This document shows positions 43,496 through 49,389 of a stretch of 64,000 bases of DNA, piece after piece. Both the position numbers and the translations under genes were made by a program. The number at the start of each line of letters is the position of its first letter. The stretch's first letter is position 1. This stretch comes from Acidobacteriota bacterium (GTDB taxonomy: Bacteria; Acidobacteriota; Blastocatellia; Chloracidobacteriales; Chloracidobacteriaceae). The DNA is taken from contig JACQXX010000045.1 in the NCBI GenBank assembly GCA_016208495.1, positions 1 to 64,000 of the forward strand, in the 5' to 3' direction. A model generated the notes under the pieces. It did no database searches, was not told where the DNA came from, and was given only the letters and a program-made list of their open reading frames with translations.

Positions 43496-43738
43496 TCAAG
43501 CGCGGGCGCTGCGTGTTTCCGACATCAAACTCATTTCAGAAACCCGGCGCGAATTTTTTTCAGCATTGATTTTTTGAAAGGCGACTGAGACTTCGACTTT
43601 CATCAGTACATCGTAGCCTTCTTCTTTTATGTCCTGAAGGGCTTTGGCTACGCGGGGAGACTTGGCAATGACATCATTGAGCAGGTTGCCCAAATCATAG
43701 GTCGTGGTTTGCAACTTTTTATCCGAATGCTGATCCAT
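43496..43738 (-). CDS. Small conserved-looking hypothetical protein
   Basis: An 80-residue protein from ATG 43738, preceded by AAGGGGAC. The core LGNLLNDVIAKSPRVAKALQ followed by DIKEEGYDV reads as a helix with a short strand. I do not recognise a family name, but the codon pattern and ribosome site support translation. The C-terminus is Ser/Arg-rich and could be poorly conserved. Confidence 0.6.
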   Translation of the reverse strand: MDQHSDKKLQTTTYDLGNLLNDVIAKSPRVAKALQDIKEEGYDVLMKVEVSVAFQKINAEKNSRRVSEMSLMSETRSARA

Positions 43739-43807
43739 GATTGTCCCCTTGGCGGTAGGTAGGTTGGAGAAAAGGGAAATTTGGAAAGACGCTGCCAATC
43801 CTAAAGA

Positions 43808-44337
43808 ATGAATTTTGAACCTCCCCTCCCTACCGCTACGCGGTTGAGGAAAGGGATTCTTCCTGTTCCGGACAACCGCTTCCGTTCCTGCTCGGAGCAG
43901 ACGGCTCTAAGTTGCCTTTTCCAGGTGTCGCGCGAGACGCTCTACCGGCGTGTGGAGCGCCGGTTTGGGAACCGAGTTCCCGCTGTCGCATCTGTGACAA
44001 GTCCACGGTTCCCGGACCGACCACGCATGGTCCTGAAATCGCTTTCAGGCCGGACGCCAAGGTTCGATGGCGATGGATACCGGGTCGTGCCTGATCAAGA
44101 TTCACGACCCATTTTCCGTCGGTTCAGGAGGTCAGTGACCGGCTCGCTGGGAGCCAGGTTGCTTTCAAGTTCAATCGCACCGTCTCCGGGCGTTTCGGCT
44201 CTTCGGATTGAGTTGCTTTCAAAAGCTGACGGTGTGGTGACACTATAAACTTGCCGCCTCAGTGGGGCAACTCTTTTTTCGGCGGTGATTCATCCCCGCT
44301 TTACCGCTTCGCGGTTGAAGGCGGGGATTTCTCGCAT
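43808..44337 (+). ncRNA. HEARO/omega-RNA-like structured element without nuclease ORF
   Basis: No frame here looks like a real protein, but the stretch is packed with stems: CCGGCG/CGCCGG (43945-43950, 43958-43963), GGGTCGTG/CACGACCC (44082-44089, 44103-44110), GGCTC/GAGCC near 44145 and TTGCC/GGCAA (44251-44255, 44266-44270). Both edges carry related hairpins around CCGC-TNC-GCGG: about 43823-43855, and 44294-44326 with outer CCCCGC/GCGGGG. The right edge ATTCATCCCC...GGGGATTTCTCGC resembles the right ends of IS200/IS605-type elements. A stand-alone IscB guide RNA (HEARO) relic is my best reading; TnpB or IscB coding sequence is absent. Strand is inferred from the right-end orientation. Confidence 0.4.
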
Positions 44338-44372
44338 TTTTTCTGGTAAACAATTTTTCCGACTTCCGGTTC

Positions 44373-44401
44373 CTGTCTGTTTTGTGAGAGATAGCTGTCA
44401 G
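44373..44401 (+). promoter_or_regulatory. Pho-box-like tandem half-sites
   Basis: CTGTCTG (44373-44379) and CTGTCAG (44395-44401) stand exactly 22 bases apart, with a weaker 7-mer GTGAGAG (44384-44390) in the middle. This is the 7+4 spacing of PhoB sites. It lies about 150 bases before the phosphoesterase-btaA-btaB genes. A palindrome TTGAGT-A-ACTCAA follows at 44435-44447. Both are suggestive only. Confidence 0.35.
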
Positions 44402-44553
44402 GGTTTCCGCCTTTACCCTGGATCAGTTCAATTTTTGAGTAACTCAAGGTTCATATTTTTCTAACACGCACGTAATTCGCCGCTTACCTGACCCTGATTT
44501 AGTTGCACGCACCAGCCTCCAACTCTGTTCCTTTTTCACTTCGACCTTTGCCA

Positions 44554-45240
44554 ATGTCTGAATTTTGCACCCTGATTGTCTCAGACATCCATCTCGGCTC
44601 GCCGGTAAGCCGGGCTGAAGCGCTTTCGGCTTTGCTCAGGGAACATACTTTCAAGCGATTGATTTTGCTGGGAGATGTGTTTGAAAACCTGAAATTTGAC
44701 CGATTGCACCCCGCGCACTGGGAACTGGTTCGCACCATTCAGGCATTGTCAAAGGCATCTTCTGAGGTTGAAGTGGTCTGGATCGAAGGCAATCACGATG
44801 AGGGCCTGTGCCGTCGAGGTATGGAATTGCTCGGTCAGCCGGTTCTGGAGGAATTTGCCTGGGAAGCTGGCGGGACGAAATTTGTGGCACTTCATGGGCA
44901 TCAATTTGACTCCCTGGTGGCCGAACGCCCGTTACTGACCGAAGTTGGCAGCCATCTCAATCAGGCACTTCAAAAAATTGACCATCGCGATCTTCGTTTG
45001 AGCCGCTGGGCCAAGCGGATGTCGAAAAAACTCTCCGGACAATCTGCCAAAGTGGCTGAAAAGGCAACTGTTTACGGCCAGGAGCAGGGAGCTGACTACG
45101 TTTTTTGTGGTCACACCCACCTGGCGATGACGGCTCAGGCGGGTTCGGTCCGGTATGTCAACACCGGGTGCTGGACCGACATTCCATCTACCTTTGTCGG
45201 AATTACAAACCAGGACGTTCATCTGATTCCAGTTGAATGA
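44554..45240 (+). CDS. LpxH/PlcP-like metallophosphoesterase
   Basis: A 228-residue calcineurin-like phosphoesterase (COG2908 style). The metal motifs are SDIHLG, LLGDVFE, EGNHDEG, LHGHQFD and CGHTH. The segment between HGHQFD and the last motif, with a long basic helix (SRWAKRMSKK...), and the ending RYVNTGCW resemble PlcP, the phosphorus-stress phospholipase C that splits phosphatidylethanolamine to diacylglycerol, as well as LpxH. An lpxH-like role in lipid A synthesis cannot be excluded from sequence alone. The location directly upstream of btaA and btaB favours lipid remodelling. ATG 44554 is chosen over an upstream TTG. The TGA stop lies in a GAATGAA tandem repeat. Confidence 0.75.
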   Translation: MSEFCTLIVSDIHLGSPVSRAEALSALLREHTFKRLILLGDVFENLKFDRLHPAHWELVRTIQALSKASSEVEVVWIEGNHDEGLCRRGMELLGQPVLEEFAWEAGGTKFVALHGHQFDSLVAERPLLTEVGSHLNQALQKIDHRDLRLSRWAKRMSKKLSGQSAKVAEKATVYGQEQGADYVFCGHTHLAMTAQAGSVRYVNTGCWTDIPSTFVGITNQDVHLIPVE

Positions 45241-45360
45241 AGAATGAAGAATTGAGAATGAAGAGCAAGTATTAAGTTTTTTAATGTCTATATTTAGAGC
45301 AAATAAGGCGATAGCTTCTTCATTCTTCATTCTTCATTCTTCATTCTTCATTCTTCATTC
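45238..45360. repeat. GAATGAA / CTTCATT heptamer arrays between phosphoesterase and btaA
   Basis: GAATGAA-type units begin at the phosphoesterase stop (45235-45265). Six complementary heptamers (CTTCATT) fill about 45316-45360. The two blocks can pair in the transcript, forming a stem in the 147-base gap ahead of btaA, which itself lacks a clear Shine-Dalgarno sequence. Confidence 0.85.
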
Positions 45361-45387
45361 TGTTACCTTGTCGCTTCACGAAAACCT

Positions 45388-46611
45388 ATGGTCTCACCAT
45401 CTGCCAGTTTGCTCCGCAAAGCAGTTCATCAGCATTCACTGACCAGCCGTCAAGGTGTGCTTGAACGAATGTTTACTGCTTTTTTTGATGGGCTGGTCTA
45501 CAACCAGATTTGGGAAGATCCGCTGGTTGATCTCGAAGCCCTGGAACTCACCTCTGACAGTCGAGTGCTGACGATTACTTCGGGTGGGTGCAATGTTCTC
45601 AATTATCTGGTTGCCCAACCGCGGTTGATTATCGGCGTGGACTTGAACCCTTATCACATGTATTTGACCCGGTTGAAGTTAACGGCGCTTGAATTCTTGC
45701 CCGACCACGAGGCGTTCTTTGAGTTTTTCGGATGTGCCAACCGATCTGAGAACGTCGCCCGGTACGATGCTTTTATAGCTCCAAACCTGGATGTCCATGC
45801 TCGTGAATATTGGGAAGGTCGCACAATCACCGGAAAACGTCGGGTCGAGGCATTTGGGACCCAATTTTATGACCATGCGCGAAACGGGTATTTCCTGCGG
45901 TTTGTAACCGGACTGGCGCATCTGCTTGGAAAACATCCTGAAAAGGTGTTAGAGGCCACATCGCTGGCTGAACAGGAACAGGTCTTTGCTACTGAAATCG
46001 CACCGTTTTTTGACAATGTGCTGGTTAAAGGATTGGCCAAACTGCCATTTCTGGTGTTTGGGCTGGGGATTCCGCCCCGACAGCTTGAAGCACTTCGCGA
46101 AGACGCCCAGGGAAATATCATCGAACTCTATCGGTCACGGGTGAAAAAGCTGACCTGTGGCTTTCCAATTGCGGAAAACTATTTTACCTGGCAGGCAATT
46201 GCCCGCCGCTACGATTGCGACCAGCGCCAGGCGATTCCGGATTATTTAAAAGCTGAGCACTATCCGGTCCTCAAAGACAACGTCAATCGAATCAAGACGG
46301 CAATCATTTCGGTTACGGAGCTTTTGAAACACCAGCCGGCGCAAAGCCTGGATCGGTTTGTGCTGCTTGATGCCCAGGAATGGATGAAGCCCGTCGAAAT
46401 CGAAGCCCTCTGGGCCGAGATTGCCCGCGTTGGTCAGCCGGGTTCACGCATTATTTTTCGAACCGCTGCCCGGAAATCCACCATCGAAGGGGTTTTGTCG
46501 CCCGAGTTGCGAAAACGATTTGTGTATGAGTCTGAACGCTCACACGACTGGTTCCAGCGAGATCGGTCTTCAATTTATGGCGGATTTCACCTCTATCGGC
46601 TGGCCGAATGA
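45388..46611 (+). CDS. btaA: BtaA, SAM:diacylglycerol 3-amino-3-carboxypropyltransferase (DUF3419)
   Basis: A 407-residue protein with the DUF3419 hallmarks VYNQIWEDPLVDLEAL, ITSGGCNVLNYL, VDLNPYHMYL and LKLTALEFLPDH near the N-terminus, and VLLDAQEWM with a later RTAARKS motif. BtaA moves the aminocarboxypropyl group of S-adenosylmethionine to diacylglycerol and makes diacylglyceryl homoserine, the first step of betaine lipid (DGTS) synthesis. Length matches bacterial BtaA (about 400-420). The next gene encodes a BtaB-like methyltransferase, which supports this reading strongly. No good ribosome site precedes ATG 45388. Confidence 0.9.
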   Translation: MVSPSASLLRKAVHQHSLTSRQGVLERMFTAFFDGLVYNQIWEDPLVDLEALELTSDSRVLTITSGGCNVLNYLVAQPRLIIGVDLNPYHMYLTRLKLTALEFLPDHEAFFEFFGCANRSENVARYDAFIAPNLDVHAREYWEGRTITGKRRVEAFGTQFYDHARNGYFLRFVTGLAHLLGKHPEKVLEATSLAEQEQVFATEIAPFFDNVLVKGLAKLPFLVFGLGIPPRQLEALREDAQGNIIELYRSRVKKLTCGFPIAENYFTWQAIARRYDCDQRQAIPDYLKAEHYPVLKDNVNRIKTAIISVTELLKHQPAQSLDRFVLLDAQEWMKPVEIEALWAEIARVGQPGSRIIFRTAARKSTIEGVLSPELRKRFVYESERSHDWFQRDRSSIYGGFHLYRLAE

Positions 46612-46792
46612 AGCAAATTATGAAGTATGAATGACCTGAATTTTGCCTAAAATAGCGGTAATTTGCCAAAAGACCAGCGCCGACCAGGGCGGGACACGCC
46701 GCGTAACCAGGAAGCGGTCAAATCACTCAAGTGGAATCAGAATTCACCGAAATTGAGCCTTCGCGGTGACGAAACTGACATTCACCCTATTT

Positions 46793-46826
46793 TTTATGTC
46801 CTTTATGTCCTTTATGTCCTTTATTT
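46793..46826. repeat. Nonamer array TTTATGTCC ahead of btaB
   Basis: Three to four units of a 9-bp repeat stand 60 bases before the btaB start. A frame open from 46663 reads through them as FYVLYVLYVLYF, an artefact of the array. Confidence 0.8.
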
Positions 46827-46887
46827 CACCACATCTGAGACCAAACCTGAGCAAACAGTTACTATTTGGGGCAAAATTTGGGGAATT

Positions 46888-47592
46888 ATGAGTGACGCCA
46901 CGATATCGTCAATGTCGTCAAACTCTGACCAGATGGCTGAGCAGGGAGACCAGATGGACCGCATGTATCGCCATCAGAGGCACATTTATGATCTGTCGCG
47001 AAAATACTACCTGCTGGGCCGTGACCGATTGCTCGATACCCTGTCCATCCAGCCCGGTGAGCATATTCTTGAAATTGGCTGTGGGACCGCCCGTAACCTG
47101 ATTACCCTGGCCAATCGCCATCCGAAAGCGCATCTGTTTGGGGTGGATATTTCCCAGGAGATGCTGGCCACCGCCCGGAGCAATATCATTCGGGCTGATG
47201 TTGATCACCAAATCGTCTTAAAGTACTCGGCTGCCGAAGCCTTTCACTTTCATCAGACCTTTTCACTCCTCACTCAATTTGACTCCATTTTTTTCTCCTA
47301 CTCCCTGTCAATGATCCCCACTTGGCCGGAGGCACTCAAAACCGCTCTTCACAATTTGAAGCCTGGGGGAACACTTTTCATCATTGATTTTGGTGATTCT
47401 TTTGATTTACCGTCCTGGTTCCGCAAACTTCTTCACACATGGCTTGCCAGATTTGGTGTATATTTCCGGCCCGAAGTTTTAGAACATCTCCATTTACAAC
47501 AGACACAAGGGCTTGGAACACTATCGGTCGAGTTCCTCTATCGCCGGTATGCCTATCTGGCCAGTTTCAAGAAGAGCGAAATAGTGAAGTAG
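46888..47592 (+). CDS. btaB: BtaB-like SAM methyltransferase (betaine lipid synthesis)
   Basis: A 234-residue class I methyltransferase. The N-terminal block MDRMYRHQRHIYDLSRKYYL followed by LGRDRLL is characteristic of BtaB, and the SAM-binding motif is ILEIGCGTARNL with FGVDISQEML. BtaB methylates the amino group of diacylglyceryl homoserine three times to give DGTS. ATG 46888 (GGGGA upstream) is chosen; upstream Met codons lie in repeat DNA. The last residues SEIVK and the TAG stop are encoded by an octamer array. Confidence 0.88.
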   Translation: MSDATISSMSSNSDQMAEQGDQMDRMYRHQRHIYDLSRKYYLLGRDRLLDTLSIQPGEHILEIGCGTARNLITLANRHPKAHLFGVDISQEMLATARSNIIRADVDHQIVLKYSAAEAFHFHQTFSLLTQFDSIFFSYSLSMIPTWPEALKTALHNLKPGGTLFIIDFGDSFDLPSWFRKLLHTWLARFGVYFRPEVLEHLHLQQTQGLGTLSVEFLYRRYAYLASFKKSEIVK

Positions 47593-47691
47593 CGAAGTAG
47601 CAAGTAGTGATTTACTGGTTAGTTTGTACTATTTTCCTAATTCAGTATTCGCTACTTCACTACTTCACTACTTCGCTACTTCACTAATTCG
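47575..47691. repeat. Octamer arrays GCGAAGTA and CTACTTCA
   Basis: GCGAAGTA-type octamers begin within the btaB C-terminus (about 47575-47608), and the complementary CTACTTCA-type octamers fill about 47651-47691. The blocks form an inverted pair between btaB and the epimerase gene. Confidence 0.85.
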
Positions 47692-47714
47692 CTCAGGTGT
47701 GAAAGGAACAGGGT

Positions 47715-48671
47715 ATGAGTCACGGGTATTCGGTCCGGTCCGAAATGCGTGAAGGGGTTGAAATTTTTGTCTTGGCCAATGATGGGAAAGCTGAAGCCGA
47801 GGTCGCCCCAGCACTGGGAAACAATTGTTTTGTCTTTCGAACCTCAGAGGTTGCACTGCTTGAGCCGGTTTCATTGGCTGATTTCCTTCAGAAACCAACC
47901 AGTTACGGTATTCCACTGTTGTTTCCGTATCCCAACCGGGTTTCCGAAGGCGTGCTTGAATTCCAGGGGAAACTGTATCCAGTGCAGCCCAATCGCCACG
48001 GATACGTTCGAGATAAAGCCTGGACCGTGGTGGACAGCGGCGCGACGGCTGACGGCGGCGCCTGGGTGACGTCAGCGTTGGATACCCACACGTACGCCGA
48101 CCAGATCCTGACTCAATTTCCATTTCCATTTCGGATCGAAGTCACCTACCGGCTGCACGACCTGTCGTTGGTTTTAGAAACCACGGTGCACAATACCGGG
48201 AATGGCGAATTGCCATTTGGATTTGGCATCCACCCGTATTTTCGCCGTCCAGACCACGGAAAGCTCTTTATTCCGGCTCATCTACGCTGGGAACTCCGGG
48301 ACAGCCTGCCAACCGGGAATGTACTCGAAGTTGATGGAATGTTTGATTTGCGAGACGGCCAGGAGACCAGCCAGATCGAACTCGACGATATTTACACTGA
48401 TATGGTGGTGGATGAGTTGGGGCTGGTGCACTGTGTGTTGGAAGATACCCCGGCACGGTCGCTGGTGGTGGTGGAATCAGACGTCACGACGTTTCCGCAT
48501 ATTGTCGCCTACACAGCGCCGCTCCCCAGAAAAGCGATTTGTATTGAACCCTATACCTGTCCAACCGATGGGTTTAACCTGCAGGCGCGTGGCATTGACG
48601 CCAATCTGATTGTGCTCGAACCCGGCACAGAGCGAAAAATGGTGATCACCATTCGCCATGAAAATTTTTAA
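47715..48671 (+). CDS. Aldose 1-epimerase family protein
   Basis: A 318-residue beta-sandwich enzyme of the galactose mutarotase superfamily. Visible motifs are GIPLLFPYPNRVSEGVL, NRHGYVRDKAW and the catalytic His in FGIHPYFRRP; the Glu base is likely in CIEPYTCPTDG. Such enzymes interconvert anomers of sugars or hexose-6-phosphates. A substrate cannot be named. The ATG has AAGGAACAGGG upstream. Confidence 0.88.
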   Translation: MSHGYSVRSEMREGVEIFVLANDGKAEAEVAPALGNNCFVFRTSEVALLEPVSLADFLQKPTSYGIPLLFPYPNRVSEGVLEFQGKLYPVQPNRHGYVRDKAWTVVDSGATADGGAWVTSALDTHTYADQILTQFPFPFRIEVTYRLHDLSLVLETTVHNTGNGELPFGFGIHPYFRRPDHGKLFIPAHLRWELRDSLPTGNVLEVDGMFDLRDGQETSQIELDDIYTDMVVDELGLVHCVLEDTPARSLVVVESDVTTFPHIVAYTAPLPRKAICIEPYTCPTDGFNLQARGIDANLIVLEPGTERKMVITIRHENF

Positions 48672-48714
48672 GTGAAAAGTTTAGAGTTCCGCCTTTAGGC
48701 GGTTAACTGCCGTT

Positions 48715-49308
48715 CTACCTTTCTTTCTTTGTCGGCTGTTTTTTCCGCCAGAGATCAAAGAAGAGGTTTTCGATAGTACAGGAAAAGCCGGGAAGCAGGG
48801 GGGATTTCAGTTCGTCCTGTGGAAAGAACGTGCCAGCGAGTTTGAGGGCGCCTTCTTCGCGGCGGTGGATTTCGACGTGGTGGCGCTGGCAATCCACAAT
48901 CCAGTATTCGTGAACTCCGCGTCGGGAATAGAGTTTCAATTTCGTCTGCCGATCACGGCGTTCATTGAGCGTGCCGGGAGAGAGCACTTCGATGACCAGT
49001 TCTGGAGCTTCGTGGAGTTTCCGGTCTGATTCAAGCGAGGTCTGAAGCTGCTCATGGCTGATCCAGACGACGTCTGGAACGACATCATCGTCATCTGCAA
49101 AGAGAAGCTCAGGGGCAAAAACGACAGTGCCCGTTCCAGAGGTGTGAATCCAAAGATTCAGGTAATATGAAAGTTGTGTGCAGGTAAATTGGTGATCCCA
49201 GCCTGGTTGTTTTGACACATGAAGTTCTCCCTCAATGAGTTCATAGCGTTTTCCATCGTCTGGAAAACATTCAAGGTCCGCTGAAGTGAATTTGGCTAAG
49301 GTGGACAT
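48715..49308 (-). CDS. Uma2-family PD-(D/E)XK endonuclease (DUF820)
   Basis: A 197-residue protein with the Uma2 core: Glu in YELIEGEL, VPDVVWI, ELVIEVLSPGT and KLYSRRGVHEYWIVD, in which Asp and Glu residues form the nuclease-like metal site. Uma2 proteins are greatly expanded in Cyanobacteria, Chloroflexota and Acidobacteriota; their biological role is unknown. AGGAGG lies 9-14 bases before the ATG. The gene ends convergently with the epimerase gene. Confidence 0.92.
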   Translation of the reverse strand: MSTLAKFTSADLECFPDDGKRYELIEGELHVSKQPGWDHQFTCTQLSYYLNLWIHTSGTGTVVFAPELLFADDDDVVPDVVWISHEQLQTSLESDRKLHEAPELVIEVLSPGTLNERRDRQTKLKLYSRRGVHEYWIVDCQRHHVEIHRREEGALKLAGTFFPQDELKSPLLPGFSCTIENLFFDLWRKKQPTKKER

Positions 49309-49326
49309 GTTTGAATCCTCCTGAAA

Positions 49327-49389
49327 CCCACCCGTTCACGCAGGTGGTACTGATGACATAGCCCACCCGCTCACGCAGGTGGTACTCAC
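49327..49389. repeat. Two direct copies of the 27-bp CCACCCGC repeat
   Basis: Copies at 49327-49354 and 49362-49389 share the motif CACGCAGGTGGTACT with the palindrome at 8608-8679. The second copy reaches the stop codon of the following metalloprotease gene. Confidence 0.85.

Noticed and set aside
43808-44248. 146-residue plus-strand frame as a protein gene
   Set aside because: All frames are open here because of base composition; the peptide is Arg/Ser-rich without a recognisable motif, and the DNA shows RNA-like stems instead.
46663-46887. N-terminal extension of btaB
   Set aside because: The extension is encoded by nonamer repeats (FYVLYVLYVLYF) and does not belong to the BtaB family; ATG 46888 fits the family.
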